DNA of 64,000 bases, taken from the NCBI RefSeq assembly GCF_004118265.1, contig NZ_SDHW01000007.1, positions 124,001 to 188,000 of the forward strand. Reading direction: 5' to 3'. The notes under the pieces were generated by a model. It was not told where the DNA came from. It saw only the letters and a list, made by a program, of their open reading frames with translations, and ran no database searches. Shown here one piece after another: positions 24,352 to 34,102 of the stretch. Source of the DNA: Lacibacter luteus (GTDB lineage: Bacteria; Bacteroidota; Bacteroidia; Chitinophagales; Chitinophagaceae). How positions within the stretch are numbered: position 1 is the stretch's first letter; each line of letters opens with the position of its first letter. A program made the position numbers and the translations under genes.

Positions 24352-26832
24352 ATGAAAAAGTTATTCGCACTTGCGGCGGCCGTTCTAACCTTTACCTATT
24401 CCGGCTTTGCACAGTCCAGCTCACGCTTAAAAGGAGAGGTTAAGGACGAAAGCCAAAAGCCCCTTTCGGGCATTACCGTTTCTCTTTTACGATCAAAAGA
24501 CAGTTCGCTGGTAAAGGCAGCCATTACCGATAAAAGTGGTGGCTACCTTTTCGAAGCGGTAAAAAACGGCAGTTACCTTTTGGGCGTTACTGCAGTAGGT
24601 TACCAGAAAATGTACAGTAATGTTATGGATGTAAAAGAGGGAGCAGAACTTTCAGTTCCTTCGTTTAATCTTTTGCCACAGGCAAAAGGTTTGCAGGAAG
24701 TAACTGTTACAGCCCGCAAGCCATTATTTGAACAGAAGCCCGATAAAATGCTGGTGAATGTTGAAGCCAGTCCGTCTAATGCAGGTGCGAATGCTTTGGA
24801 AATTCTCGAAAAGTCACCAGGTGTTTCTGTAGATAGAGATGGCAACATCAGCCTTAAAGGAAAAGCCGGTGTGCAGATTTTTATTGATGGAAAACCTGCT
24901 TATTTATCCGGAGCTGATCTTGCAAATTACCTCCGCAATTTGCAGGGAACACAGTTAGATCAGATCGAGATCATGACCAACCCTCCTGCGAAATACGATG
25001 CAGCCGGTAATAGCGGTATTATCAACATCAAAACAAAAAAGACGAAACAGATGGGGTATAATGTGATGGCTACTTTAGGCTATTCACAAGGTGTTTATGC
25101 ATCAAATAACCAGAACCTCACATTTAACTATCGCAAGAACAAAGTAAACCTCTTTGGTACACTTAGCCGTAACGAACGTAATTCGTTTCAAGAGCTTTCC
25201 ATCCAACGTAAGTTTATCGAGCAAAATACAAAGGAAGTAAAATCATTGTTTGAGCAAGTATCGCACATGCGTCAGCTTAACATGTCGAACAACGCTAAAC
25301 TCGGTGCAGATTTTTACGTGTCGAAGAAAACAACGCTTGGTGCAACTGTAAATGGTTTTTATAACCCAGGTATGTTTACCAATAACAGCGATATTGATAT
25401 TGCTGATCCAAATGGTACATTAATGAGCAAAGCAAATGGTTTTTCGAAAAGTAAAAGCCAATGGCGTCATTTCGGATCGAACATCAACTTCCGTCACCAG
25501 TTCGATACAACCGGTAAAGAATTATCTGCTGATGTAGATTATCTCAACTACAATGTATCAAGTTCACAAAATCTGATGAACAAATACTTCGATCCATCGG
25601 GTGTACCAACAAATATTCCAGATAATCTTTTAGGTAATCTGCCTCAGTTGATTCATATCTACAGTGGTAAAGCAGACTATGTACATCCATTGAAAAAAGG
25701 TGCAAAATTTGAAGCAGGTCTTAAAACAAGTTTTGTTGAAACGGATAACAATGCAGTTTACGATACATTACGCAACGGAACAATGATTCTTGATTCTGCA
25801 CGCAGCAATCATTTCATCTATACCGAAAATATAAATGCTGCTTATGTAAACTACAGCAAACAGTTCAGCAAAAAATTTAGTGCACAGTTTGGCTTACGTC
25901 TTGAAAACACAACTGCAAAAGGAAATTCAAAAGGATTGACTTACAGTAATACCTATGGCAAGTTTGTATCTTTCGATTCTACCTTTACGTTGAACTATAC
26001 ACAGCTTTTTCCAACTGTATTCCTCCAGTACAGTGCCAATGAAAAAAACAGTTTCACAATGAACTATGGTCGTCGTATTCGTCGTCCTGATTACGAAAAT
26101 CTGAATCCGTTTGTTGAATTTCTCGATCGTTACACATTCGAACAGGGTAATCCTAACCTGCGTCCTCAATTCAGTCATAACATCGAGTTCTCACATACGT
26201 TCAATAATTTCTTAACAACAACACTGAACTACACCAAAACAAACAATATCATTCAACAGGTATTGGAGCAAAACGATCAAAACAATGAAACCTATGTTAA
26301 GCAGGCCAACATTGCCAACCAGCGCCAGTTTGGTATAGCAGTAAGTGCATTCAAGCAAGTAAAAGGTTTTACCGGAAATGTTTATGTGAATGTGTTCAAC
26401 AACGAGTTTAATGGTATAGTAAACAATACGCCTGTAACAATTGGTGCAACAACAGCTATGTTTAACAGCTCTGTTTCGTACAAATTCAAAAAAGGATTAA
26501 CAACAGAAATAAGCGGCTTTTACAGAACAGGTGGTGTAGATGGTGTGTTTCGCATTGGTGGATTTGGTATGATGAATATTGGTGCAAGTATGCCTGTGCT
26601 TAAAACAAAAGGAACCATCCGTTTAAACGTTCGTGATGTACTCTGGAGCCAACGTATTAAAGGCGAAAGTAAGTTTGGCAATATTGATGCACAGTTTCAG
26701 AACTATCGTGATTCACGTGTTGCTTCTGTAACCTTTACATATCGTTTAGCAAAAGGTAAAGTAAACGGTAATGCCCGTCGCAAGTCGAGTGGTGCTGCAG
26801 ATGAGCAAAGCCGTGTTAAGAGTGGCGAATAA
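24352..26832 (+). CDS. TonB-dependent-receptor-like outer-membrane beta-barrel protein
   Basis: 826 residues from the ATG at 24352 (signal peptide MKKLFALAAAVLTFTYSGFA; the longer frame spoils it). Order of parts: carboxypeptidase regulatory-like domain (about 22-110), plug domain (125-225, with GVSVDRDGNISLKGKAGVQI), then a beta-barrel of the OMP_b-brl_3 type with many alternating aromatic strands to the C-terminus. Such proteins resemble SusC-type receptors but lack a SusD partner; none is adjacent here. The transported ligand is unknown. The tail after the last strand is unusually basic and Ser-rich. Confidence 0.88.
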   Translation: MKKLFALAAAVLTFTYSGFAQSSSRLKGEVKDESQKPLSGITVSLLRSKDSSLVKAAITDKSGGYLFEAVKNGSYLLGVTAVGYQKMYSNVMDVKEGAELSVPSFNLLPQAKGLQEVTVTARKPLFEQKPDKMLVNVEASPSNAGANALEILEKSPGVSVDRDGNISLKGKAGVQIFIDGKPAYLSGADLANYLRNLQGTQLDQIEIMTNPPAKYDAAGNSGIINIKTKKTKQMGYNVMATLGYSQGVYASNNQNLTFNYRKNKVNLFGTLSRNERNSFQELSIQRKFIEQNTKEVKSLFEQVSHMRQLNMSNNAKLGADFYVSKKTTLGATVNGFYNPGMFTNNSDIDIADPNGTLMSKANGFSKSKSQWRHFGSNINFRHQFDTTGKELSADVDYLNYNVSSSQNLMNKYFDPSGVPTNIPDNLLGNLPQLIHIYSGKADYVHPLKKGAKFEAGLKTSFVETDNNAVYDTLRNGTMILDSARSNHFIYTENINAAYVNYSKQFSKKFSAQFGLRLENTTAKGNSKGLTYSNTYGKFVSFDSTFTLNYTQLFPTVFLQYSANEKNSFTMNYGRRIRRPDYENLNPFVEFLDRYTFEQGNPNLRPQFSHNIEFSHTFNNFLTTTLNYTKTNNIIQQVLEQNDQNNETYVKQANIANQRQFGIAVSAFKQVKGFTGNVYVNVFNNEFNGIVNNTPVTIGATTAMFNSSVSYKFKKGLTTEISGFYRTGGVDGVFRIGGFGMMNIGASMPVLKTKGTIRLNVRDVLWSQRIKGESKFGNIDAQFQNYRDSRVASVTFTYRLAKGKVNGNARRKSSGAADEQSRVKSGE

Positions 26833-26868
26833 TTTTTTCCCTATATATTTTCTCATGTTGATTGACGA

Positions 26869-26895
26869 CCCCGGTTTCTACCGGGGTTTCTTTTT
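26869..26895 (+). terminator. Rho-independent terminator after the barrel gene
   Basis: CCCCGG-TTTCTA-CCGGGG hairpin followed by TTTCTTTTT. Confidence 0.92.
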
Positions 26896-26966
26896 AGGTG
26901 CTTCTTTTATTTTTCAATATTTACTTTTGCTTGTATTTTGTACATTCTCACTTCAAACTATTTATT

Positions 26967-27458
26967 ATGCCATCTTTTGATATTGTAAGTAAAGTTGATG
27001 CTCAGGCATTAGACAATGCGGTAAATGTAACTACCAAAGAAATAACCAATCGCTTCGACTTTAAAGGAAGTCATGTGCAGATAGACTTGGATAAAAAAGA
27101 GTTTAAGTTGAAACTGGAAGTGGAAGATGAAATGAAAATGCGCCAGTTGATTGATGTACTGATCAGTCGTGCACATAAGCAAGGCATTGCGCCTGAAGCC
27201 TTCGATCAAAGTAAAGAACCATATCAAAGCGGTAAACTGGTAAAACAGGAGGTATTGGTAAGAAACGGTTTAAAGCAGGAGGATGCAAAAAAGATCGTAA
27301 AGCTGATAAAGGAGAGTGGATTAAAAGTTCAGGCGTCTATTAATGATGATATTGTTCGGGTAACGGGCAAGAAAATTGATGATCTGCAAGAAGTGATCCA
27401 GGCTTCAAAAGGATGGGAGCTGGGCATACCGCTTCAATACGAGAACATGCGTTCCTGA
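26967..27458 (+). CDS. yajQ: YajQ family nucleotide-binding protein
   Basis: 163 residues from MPSFDIVSKVD, the invariant family start; the longer frame from 26898 is not used. Two ferredoxin-like halves are recognisable, with KEITNRFDFKGS near 24-35 and KIVKLIKESGLKVQASINDD at about 112-131. YajQ proteins bind nucleotides, tRNA or cyclic di-GMP in different species; the role here is open. A TACTTTTG -7 box at 26922-26929 lies 38 bases upstream, giving a short leader. Confidence 0.93.
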   Translation: MPSFDIVSKVDAQALDNAVNVTTKEITNRFDFKGSHVQIDLDKKEFKLKLEVEDEMKMRQLIDVLISRAHKQGIAPEAFDQSKEPYQSGKLVKQEVLVRNGLKQEDAKKIVKLIKESGLKVQASINDDIVRVTGKKIDDLQEVIQASKGWELGIPLQYENMRS

Positions 27459-27496
27459 TAAAGGAAGTACATTTTGTGAGATAGCGGATAGAACAG

Positions 27497-27637
27497 TTAA
27501 GCGGCTGCTTCCTGTTTCTGGTTAAATGCAGCAGTGGTTGTTTTAGCTTTTTTAGCCTGTTTTGAGCGTTGCGAAAGCCATTGTACCGAAATAAATAAAA
27601 AAGTTATTGACCCGATTACCAGTAGGTGTGTAAACAT
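27497..27637 (-). CDS. Small single-span membrane protein (46 residues)
   Basis: A 46-residue frame from ATG at 27637 to TAA at 27497: a hydrophobic span (about 4-19, LLVIGSITFLFISVQW) followed by a basic KQAKKAK tail. Nothing else codes in this 500-base gap. The composition is that of a real membrane micro-protein, but no homologue can be named and no promoter was confirmed. It could also be chance. Confidence 0.4.
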   Translation of the reverse strand: MFTHLLVIGSITFLFISVQWLSQRSKQAKKAKTTTAAFNQKQEAAA

Positions 27638-27889
27638 GTTGTAAGTTTTAAGGTTGATAATACGGGATACTGGAAAATTCGAACAGGCTTATAAAAGTAA
27701 TAACTAATATTTCCTTTTTCAAAGGAATGCCGGTAATTCGAAAGATTGTTTTTTTAGTTGGCCTGGCAATAAGGTACACAAAAATAGGTCTTTTTACTTA
27801 CCGTAAAAGTCAGACTTTGGGAACAAGACCAGGTTTAATGCATTGAAAATTAAAGTTTGGGCACACGTATCGGGTAATTGTAAATTTCA
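27638..27889. other. Spacer before rpmE2
   Basis: About 250 AT-rich bases with a weak hairpin CCTTTTTCAAAGG near 27713 but no frame, tandem repeat or RNA gene that I can support. Confidence 0.5.
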
Positions 27890-27921
27890 TTTGGCTCAGA
27901 CCTTCAGAACCCTTACTTTTG
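27890..27921 (+). promoter_or_regulatory. Promoter of rpmE2, full Bacteroidota consensus
   Basis: TTTG at 27890-27893, 20 bases, then TACTTTTG at 27914-27921. Both elements match the -33/-7 consensus of the main Bacteroidota sigma factor. It gives a leader of about 50 bases before the L31 start. Confidence 0.75.
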
Positions 27922-27975
27922 CGCTTTCGTTTAAAAAAATGCACGGCCAAATCCGTGCTGAAAAATCCCAGATAT

Positions 27976-28227
27976 ATGAATAAAGAGCTTCATCCCGCAA
28001 ATTACCGTTTTGTAGTGTTTAAAGACATGAGTAACGGTTATTCTTTCTTAACCCGTTCAACTGCTCCTTCTAAAGAAACAGTTAAGTGGGAAGATGGTAA
28101 CGAGTATCCACTGATTAAATTGGAGATCTCTAACATGAGCCATCCTTTCTTCACAGGTCAGAACGTGTTGGTTGATACTGCAGGTCGTATCGACAAATTC
28201 AAGAAGAAATACGCAAAGAAAGCCTAA
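27976..28227 (+). CDS. rpmE2: 50S ribosomal protein L31 type B
   Basis: 83 residues from [17 protein letters not shown]. It has the type B (Cys-free, non-zinc) form of L31: no cysteine, and the [20 protein letters not shown] block. L31 bridges the two ribosomal subunits. The upstream in-frame extension is discarded because the known family begins here. It is a single-gene unit with its own consensus promoter and terminator. Confidence 0.97.
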   Translation: MNKELHPANYRFVVFKDMSNGYSFLTRSTAPSKETVKWEDGNEYPLIKLEISNMSHPFFTGQNVLVDTAGRIDKFKKKYAKKA

Positions 28228-28259
28228 GCTTAACGCTAAAGCTTTTCGGTATAACTTAT

Positions 28260-28286
28260 ATCCCCCGCAGCCCGGGGGATTTTTTA
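28260..28286 (+). terminator. Terminator of rpmE2
   Basis: Perfect 8-bp stem ATCCCCCG/CGGGGGAT with loop CAGCC and a T run. Confidence 0.93.
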
Positions 28287-28306
28287 TTACATGAATGCTT
28301 GGCTAT

Positions 28307-28333
28307 AAAAAAAAGACCGCTCATTTGAGTCGG
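28307..28333 (-). terminator. Terminator of ychF (bidirectional)
   Basis: AAAAGACCG-CTCATTTGAGT-CGGTCTTTT stem with A and T runs on both sides; it serves the minus-strand ychF gene that ends at 28361. Confidence 0.9.
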
Positions 28334-28360
28334 TCTTTTTTTTATGTTGCTTACTTTAAA

Positions 28361-29461
28361 TTATACGTTGAAGCGGAAATGCATTACATCGCCATCCTTT
28401 ACCATATATTCTTTACCTTCTATTCGCAGCTTACCATTGTCACGTGCAGCAGCTTCTGTTTTATAGGTTACATAATCGTCATAACCAATCACCTCAGCTT
28501 TAATAAAACCTTTTTCAAAATCGGTATGAATAACACCGGCACATTGTGGTGCTTTCCAGCCTTTGTGGAAAGTCCATGCACGAACTTCCTGCACACCTGC
28601 AGTAAAATAAGTTTGCAAGCCAAGTAAATGATATGTACTGTGGATCAAACGATCAAGTGCAGGCTCAGTCATTTTATATTCTTCCATGAACAAAGCTTTA
28701 TCGTCAGGCTCTTCCATTTCACTGATCTGTGCTTCAATGCTGTTGTTCATAATAATTACATCCGCATCTTCGTCTTTCACAGCATCCATCAGCGCCTGCG
28801 AATATTTATTACCGGTATGCATGCTGGCTTCATCAACATTCGCTACATACAATACTTTTTTACCTGTAAGGAAGAAGGAATCCTGAATAAGATCTAACTC
28901 TGCACTATTCAGATCCAGACCACGGATGCTTTTACCTTGTTCCAGATGGTTTTTACATTTCAGCAATACTTCCAGTTCGGTTTTTGCTTTTACATCACCG
29001 GCTTTAGCCTGTTTTTCGATACGTTGAATTTTCTTTTCAACCGTTTCAAGATCTTTCAGCTGTAATTCTGTATCAATAATTTCTTTATCGCCAACAGGAT
29101 TAATAGCACCTTCTTCACGCAATACATTCTCATCTTCAAAACAACGGATCACATGAATAATGGCATCCACTTCACGGATGTTGGCAAGGAATTTATTACC
29201 CAAACCTTCGCCTTTGCTGGCGCCTCTCACCAACCCGGCAATATCCACGATCTCGATTTGTGTAGGCACAATACGATCGGGCACTACCAGTTCGGCCAGC
29301 TTGTTTAAACGATTGTCCGGTACATCCACCAAACCCACGTTGGGTTCAATGGTGCAAAAACGATAGTTACTTGCCTGTGCTTTAGCGCTGTTACTTACGG
29401 CGTTGAATAAGGTCGACTTTCCAACGTTTGGTAAACCCACAATACCTGCTTTTAAACCCAT
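28361..29461 (-). CDS. ychF: YchF/OLA1-type translation-associated ATPase
   Basis: 366 residues from [17 protein letters not shown] at 29461; the longer frame reads back through a heptamer array. P-loop GLPNVGKST at 9-17, [20 protein letters not shown] for switch II, and NVDE in place of NKxD, the change that makes this Obg-family protein prefer ATP. A C-terminal TGS domain ends it ([14 protein letters not shown]). It associates with ribosomes and stress responses. It has its own promoter and terminator. Confidence 0.96.
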   Translation of the reverse strand: MGLKAGIVGLPNVGKSTLFNAVSNSAKAQASNYRFCTIEPNVGLVDVPDNRLNKLAELVVPDRIVPTQIEIVDIAGLVRGASKGEGLGNKFLANIREVDAIIHVIRCFEDENVLREEGAINPVGDKEIIDTELQLKDLETVEKKIQRIEKQAKAGDVKAKTELEVLLKCKNHLEQGKSIRGLDLNSAELDLIQDSFFLTGKKVLYVANVDEASMHTGNKYSQALMDAVKDEDADVIIMNNSIEAQISEMEEPDDKALFMEEYKMTEPALDRLIHSTYHLLGLQTYFTAGVQEVRAWTFHKGWKAPQCAGVIHTDFEKGFIKAEVIGYDDYVTYKTEAAARDNGKLRIEGKEYMVKDGDVMHFRFNV

Positions 29462-29530
29462 TGTTTGATTTATGATTTTTGATGTGTGATTTTTGATGTG
29501 TGTCTCACGGTTCACGACTAACGATTCACG
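29462..29530. repeat. Heptamer array, nnnnnTG/nnnnACG type
   Basis: About ten consecutive 7-base units, each ending in G: ATTTTTG and ATGTGTG alternate, then change to a TTCACG type. It abuts the ychF start codon and so forms the leader of the ychF mRNA. Confidence 0.8.
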
Positions 29531-29555
29531 CCCGACACTGCTCAAAAACGGCCGC

Positions 29556-29585
29556 AAAGATAAGCCTTCGGTGCTTAGCAGCAAA
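29556..29585 (-). promoter_or_regulatory. Promoter of ychF
   Basis: On the minus strand TTTG (29585-29582), 18 bases, TATCTTTG (29563-29556). This matches the -33/-7 consensus and puts the heptamer array in the untranslated leader. Confidence 0.7.
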
Positions 29586-29616
29586 CCTGTGCAAAGAAGC
29601 ATTTGGCTGTTTAATA

Positions 29617-29651
29617 AAAATCTGCAATCTTCAATCCGAAATCTAAAATTG
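29617..29651. repeat. Heptamer array, nnAATCT type
   Basis: Five 7-base units of the type GCAATCT, GAAATCT, ending four bases before the ATG of the SpmAB gene. Confidence 0.7.
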
Positions 29652-29655
29652 GTCT

Positions 29656-31062
29656 ATGGCGTTAAGCAGAATCTGGAGTGCGTTTATATTGATTGCAATT
29701 ACGGTGGCTTTGTTCAGGTATTTACCAACCGGAGGGGAAAAGCAAATGTTTTCTTCGATGGTGATTGGCAAAAGCGGCGATACAGTAGTAGCCAAAACAA
29801 TGACTGCTGCCGAAGCTCCACAAGCTGTTTTACAGGGGTTAGACACCGCCGCAAGAGTTACGGTTGATAAAAGCACGTATAAAAAGGCAGGCAGCTCAGT
29901 TCTTGCAATGCGTGTGCAGAATGCAAATGGTGTAATTGAAACCTGTAAAGATGCTGTAACCATTTGTATTGGATTGATTGGCATCATGGCGTTATTCATG
30001 GGTTTTATGAGTATTGCCGAAAAAGCAGGAGGAGTGAACTTGTTATCAAGAATTATCGGGCCGTTCTTCACTCGCATTTTTCCCGAAATTCCCAAAGGGC
30101 ATCCTGCATTCGGGCATATGATGATGAACTTTAGCGCCAACCTCTTAAACCTTGACAATGCTGCAACGCCTTTTGGTTTAAAAGCAATGGAAAGTTTGCA
30201 GGAACTCAATCCAAATAAGTCAACTGCCAGCAATGCCCAATTAATGTTTTTGTGTTTGCATGCATCGGGCCTAACCTTAATACCCGTTACTATCATTGCT
30301 GCACGGGCTTCGTTGAAAGCAGCAAATCCTACTGATATTTTTGTGCCCTGTATGGTGGCAACATTTGCAGCAACCATGGCAGCCATGTTCATTGTATCAT
30401 TCAAGCAAAAGATCAATGTATTTCAACCGGTGATCCTCGCATGGGTGTTGGGCATCTCGGCCATCATTGCTGCGCTGGTCTTATATCTTGTACGGTTAGA
30501 TGCGGATGGTGTACAGTCGTTTTCAGGTGTACTCAGCAATGGTTTGATCCTCTTTATTTTTCTGGCTATTGTATTGGGGGCATTGTATAAAAAGATCAAT
30601 GTGTTTGATGCATTTATTGAAGGAGCAAAAGGTGGTTTTGAAACTGCAGTCCGCATTATTCCATACCTGGTTGGAATGCTTGTTGCCATCAGTTTATTGC
30701 GCACCAGCGGAACCTTCGATGTGTTGATCAACGGCATGAAACAATTATTTATGTGGATGGGTGCTGATACACGTTTTGTTGATGGTTTACCAACGGCATT
30801 GATCAAACCGTTGAGTGGAAGTGGTGCAAGAGGAATGATGATCGATACCATGAAAACATTTGGTCCCGATTCGTTTGCCGGAAGACTGTCTTCTGTACTG
30901 CAAGGCTCCAGCGATACTACTTTTTATGTAATTGCTGTTTACTTTGGTGCTGTTGGTATTAAAAACACCCGCTATGCAGTGGGAGCAATGTTACTTGCCG
31001 ATTTGGTAGGCATCATTACATCCATCTTACTGGCGTATTTATTTTTTAGAAGCTCGCTTTAG
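29656..31062 (+). CDS. SpmA-SpmB fusion, nucleoside-recognition (gate) domain membrane protein
   Basis: 468 residues with about ten membrane segments. The first half matches spore maturation protein A (MNFSANLLNLDNAATPFGLKAM words at 155-175) and the second SpmB (LSGSGARGMMIDTM and LQGSSDTTFYVIAVYFGAVG). In Bacteroidota the two are commonly fused in one chain. The gate domains suggest transport or channel activity; in spore formers they affect spore core dehydration, which cannot apply here, so the role is unknown. Confidence 0.88.
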   Translation: MALSRIWSAFILIAITVALFRYLPTGGEKQMFSSMVIGKSGDTVVAKTMTAAEAPQAVLQGLDTAARVTVDKSTYKKAGSSVLAMRVQNANGVIETCKDAVTICIGLIGIMALFMGFMSIAEKAGGVNLLSRIIGPFFTRIFPEIPKGHPAFGHMMMNFSANLLNLDNAATPFGLKAMESLQELNPNKSTASNAQLMFLCLHASGLTLIPVTIIAARASLKAANPTDIFVPCMVATFAATMAAMFIVSFKQKINVFQPVILAWVLGISAIIAALVLYLVRLDADGVQSFSGVLSNGLILFIFLAIVLGALYKKINVFDAFIEGAKGGFETAVRIIPYLVGMLVAISLLRTSGTFDVLINGMKQLFMWMGADTRFVDGLPTALIKPLSGSGARGMMIDTMKTFGPDSFAGRLSSVLQGSSDTTFYVIAVYFGAVGIKNTRYAVGAMLLADLVGIITSILLAYLFFRSSL

Positions 31063-31092
31063 CTGTCAGGACGTCACAGACGTCAGACAGCT
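31061..31092. repeat. GTCAGACGTC-family hairpin, copy A
   Basis: AGCTGTC, AG, GACGTC, ACA, GACGTC, A, GACAGCT: a nearly perfect palindrome that contains the SpmAB stop region. Same core as 33792-33821. A decayed relative (GTGTCTGACATC) follows at 31124-31152. Confidence 0.9.
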
Positions 31093-31231
31093 ATAAAGAC
31101 AAAGTAATATTTACGATTTCAAAAAGTGTCTGACATCTTCGACATCCTGATACTAAAATTGTCTAAAATTCCATCATCGGTAAAAAGCCGCTATGGTCAA
31201 TGTATATCTTCGCAAACATTAATCGAATTGC

Positions 31232-33793
31232 ATGAGGAATTATCTGGTTGTATTGCTTGTTTTAGTAGCATCATCATTTACAAAAGCGCAAACGCCCAAA
31301 GCGCTCAACAGTGCCGAAATATTATTAGGAATAAAAAAGCTGAAAGTGATCGGCAGTGTGCTGTATGTAGCTGCACACCCCGATGATGAGAACACAAGAC
31401 TGCTTGCATATTTCAGCAAAGAAAAATTATACCGCACAGGATATTTAAGTATGACCCGAGGCGATGGCGGACAAAACCTGATCGGCGATGAGCAAGGCAT
31501 TGAGCTTGGCCTCATCCGCACACAGGAATTGTTGGCTGCCCGCCGTGTAGATGGTGCTGAGCAGTTTTTTACCCGGGCTTACGATTTTGGTTTTTCCAAA
31601 ACAACAGAAGAAGCCTTAAAGGTTTGGAATAAAGAAAAAATATTGAGTGATGTGGTGTGGGTCATCCGCAAATTTCAACCGGATGTAATCATTACACGCT
31701 TTCCGCCTGATGTCCGTGCAGGTCATGGTCATCACTCTGCTTCGGCTGTACTTGCCCGTGAGGCTTTTGATGCAGCTGCTGATCCCAACCGTTTTCCTGA
31801 GCAGTTTAAATACGGTGTAAAACCATGGCAGGCAAATCGCATCTTCTGGAATACATTCAATTTTGGAGGTAACAACACCACATCAAACGACCAGGTAAAG
31901 ATGGATGTTGGTGCATTCAATCCCTTATTGGGAAAAAGCTATGGTGAACTTGCTGCAGAAAGCAGAAGCATGCACAAGAGCCAGGGTTTTGGTGTGCCGG
32001 CTCAACGTGGTGCGGCCATAGAATTTTTTACACAAACAGGTGGCGAAACAATAAAAGAAAATATTACAGAAGGAATAGTAGAGGACTGGAGCAGATTTGA
32101 AGGGGGAGCAGTTATTAATAAAATGATTGATGAAATTGTTACTGCTTATTCATTCAGTAACCCATCTGCATCGGTTAAAAGTTTGCTTCAGTTGTATAAA
32201 GCCATTGATGCAATCAATGATGGCGACTGGAAGAAAAAGAAACTGGAAGAAGTAAAACAACTCATTGAAGCATGCGCTGGTTTGTGGCTGGAAGCAACTA
32301 CTGCACAGGAGTTTGTTGTAATGGGCGATAGTCTTCGTGTAAATTTTAATGCCATTAACCGAACGAATGTTGCGGTTCTTATACAACGTGTACAACTCGA
32401 CAGCAGCTTTTTAACAACGATACCTGATAGTGCGAAGTCTAAATTGCCTTTTTATGCAGAAACAGTAAAACAGGAGTCAATTAACCAGGCTTACTTTGTT
32501 GATACGTTGCTTAATAAAACCATGCAGGCAAATGTGCCGGTAAATTTTCAACGTAAGATAGAAGTTAAACGCAACGAAACAGATCCTTACTGGATTGCAA
32601 AACCAATGGGTGCAGGTGCATTTACGGTTGATGATCAGTTACTCATTGGTCTTGCCGAAAATAACCCTGTTTATATGGCGAAGTTTACAGTAACAATCGA
32701 AGGCGAAGCATTTGTGTTTACAAAGCCTGTGCAGTATAAGTTTACCGATCCGGTAAAAGGAGAGTTATATCAAAAGCTTGTTGTTTATCCGCCTGCATTA
32801 ATTAAAGCAACAAACTCGTTGTTGTTGTTTAAAGATATGCAACCCAAGCAGGCCGGCTTTGTATTTTCGCCACAGGCTACAAAAAAAATAAAAGCATCTG
32901 CTTCATTGAACACTGCAAAAGAATGGAAATTAAATCCCGACTTTGGAAGTTTTACATTAACTAAAGGAGAGGATTACGATTTGAACACAGCAGTAAAACC
33001 TGAGAAGTTCATCAGTGGACAAACAAATTATCTTCAACCCAGTTTTACCAGTAATATTTCACGGTACAATAAGCAGCGCTTAAGAAAGATCGATTACGAT
33101 CATATTCCAACCATTACCTACTTTCCTGATGCATTAACAAAGCTGGTAGCTGTTGATGTTAAGATTGTAGGAAAGAAGATTGGCTACATTAACGGTGCCG
33201 GCGATTTTATGCCTTACTGTTTGCAGCAGTTAGGTTATACCGTTGAGTTGTTGAAAGAAGAAGATCTTACAGTTGAAAAACTGAAACAATACGATGCAGT
33301 TGTTACAGGTATCCGGGCATACAATGTACATGCATGGCTCAGCAATGCATACGACAATTTAATGAAGTATGTGAACGACGGAGGTGTGTTGGTTGTGCAG
33401 TACAATACCAGCAATCAGATTGGTCCGGTTAAAGCGAAAATGTCGCCGTATCCATTTACTATTTCACGCAACCGTGTAACAGAAGAAGATGCGAAAGTTA
33501 ACTTTCTTGTTCCCGGTCATCCGCTGTTAAACTATCCGAATAAAATTACAGAAAACGATTTCAATGGATGGGTGCAGGAAAGGAGTGTGTATGAAGCAGA
33601 AAATATGGATGCAAATTATGTTAGTGTACTCGGTATGAATGATGCAGGCGAACCGCAACGCAACGGCAGTTTAATTGTAGCCAATTATGGTAAGGGACGA
33701 TTTGTATATTCGGCATTGGCATTCTTCCGTCAATTACCGGCAGGTGTACCCGGTGCTTATCGTTTAATGGCTAACTTGCTGGCGAAACCATAG
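31232..33793 (+). CDS. Secreted PIG-L (LmbE-like) family deacetylase with large C-terminal region
   Basis: 853 residues with signal peptide MRNYLVVLLVLVASSFTKAQ. The deacetylase domain holds the zinc motif AHPDDE at 48-53 and a second ligand block RAGHGHHSAS near 165-174. These enzymes remove acetyl groups from N-acetylglucosamine-type substrates. The long C-terminal half has beta-rich modules and, at about 650-850, a glutamine-amidotransferase-like region (YINGAGDFMPYCLQQLGY, DAVVTGIRAYN). It is followed by two micro-proteins and a sodium:solute symporter, suggesting a deacetylate-and-import module. The substrate is unknown. Confidence 0.88.
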   Translation: MRNYLVVLLVLVASSFTKAQTPKALNSAEILLGIKKLKVIGSVLYVAAHPDDENTRLLAYFSKEKLYRTGYLSMTRGDGGQNLIGDEQGIELGLIRTQELLAARRVDGAEQFFTRAYDFGFSKTTEEALKVWNKEKILSDVVWVIRKFQPDVIITRFPPDVRAGHGHHSASAVLAREAFDAAADPNRFPEQFKYGVKPWQANRIFWNTFNFGGNNTTSNDQVKMDVGAFNPLLGKSYGELAAESRSMHKSQGFGVPAQRGAAIEFFTQTGGETIKENITEGIVEDWSRFEGGAVINKMIDEIVTAYSFSNPSASVKSLLQLYKAIDAINDGDWKKKKLEEVKQLIEACAGLWLEATTAQEFVVMGDSLRVNFNAINRTNVAVLIQRVQLDSSFLTTIPDSAKSKLPFYAETVKQESINQAYFVDTLLNKTMQANVPVNFQRKIEVKRNETDPYWIAKPMGAGAFTVDDQLLIGLAENNPVYMAKFTVTIEGEAFVFTKPVQYKFTDPVKGELYQKLVVYPPALIKATNSLLLFKDMQPKQAGFVFSPQATKKIKASASLNTAKEWKLNPDFGSFTLTKGEDYDLNTAVKPEKFISGQTNYLQPSFTSNISRYNKQRLRKIDYDHIPTITYFPDALTKLVAVDVKIVGKKIGYINGAGDFMPYCLQQLGYTVELLKEEDLTVEKLKQYDAVVTGIRAYNVHAWLSNAYDNLMKYVNDGGVLVVQYNTSNQIGPVKAKMSPYPFTISRNRVTEEDAKVNFLVPGHPLLNYPNKITENDFNGWVQERSVYEAENMDANYVSVLGMNDAGEPQRNGSLIVANYGKGRFVYSALAFFRQLPAGVPGAYRLMANLLAKP

Positions 33794-33826
33794 TGTCAGG
33801 ACGTCGCAGACGTCAGACACTTTTTG
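33792..33826 (+). terminator. GTCAGACGTC-family hairpin, copy B, terminator-like
   Basis: AGTGTC-AG-GACGTC-GCA-GACGTC-A-GACACT hairpin directly at the PIG-L stop codon, followed by TTTTTG. It may serve both as a dispersed repeat and a transcription terminator. Confidence 0.75.
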
Positions 33827-33839
33827 CAGGAACAAGAAC

Positions 33840-33874
33840 TTGAATGATGAGTAATGAATAATGAGAGGTGAACA
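33840..33874. repeat. Heptamer array, ATGAGTA type
   Basis: Five units with TGA in positions 2-4 (ATGAGTA, ATGAATA, ATGAGAG and others) between the deacetylase and the first micro-protein. Confidence 0.75.
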
Positions 33875-33900
33875 GATTTAAATCTATTTGAAGTAAGAAC

Positions 33901-34068
33901 ATGAGTAAGCAAAAACAGGCAGGCATAGAGCGTACGTTATTAGTTGGGTTGGGCATTGGATTGCTCATCGGTTTTATCAGCAAGCGTATTGCTTACGGAC
34001 TTTTGCTGGGTATCGGCATTGCTTTGTTCATGATGTATTACCTGCGGCCGAGAGATGATGAGAAATAA
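33901..34068 (+). CDS. Micro-protein 1: two-span membrane protein, 55 residues
   Basis: ATG at 33901 to TAA at 34068. Hydrophobic spans lie at about 12-25 and 31-47, glycine-rich (LLVGLGIGLLIGF, YGLLLGIGIALFMMYY), and basic and acidic ends flank them. It precedes a 39-residue membrane protein and a symporter in the same direction, 34 bases apart. A role as small subunit or assembly factor for the symporter is inferred from position only. Confidence 0.6.
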   Translation: MSKQKQAGIERTLLVGLGIGLLIGFISKRIAYGLLLGIGIALFMMYYLRPRDDEK

Positions 34069-34102
34069 AAAGCTTTTTTGTAACTGTTGAACAAACAAAC
34101 AC

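Noticed and set aside
29643-30416. 257-residue minus-strand frame
   Set aside because: Antisense to the SpmAB fusion; its Ile/Ala/Thr pattern mirrors the membrane segments of the real gene.
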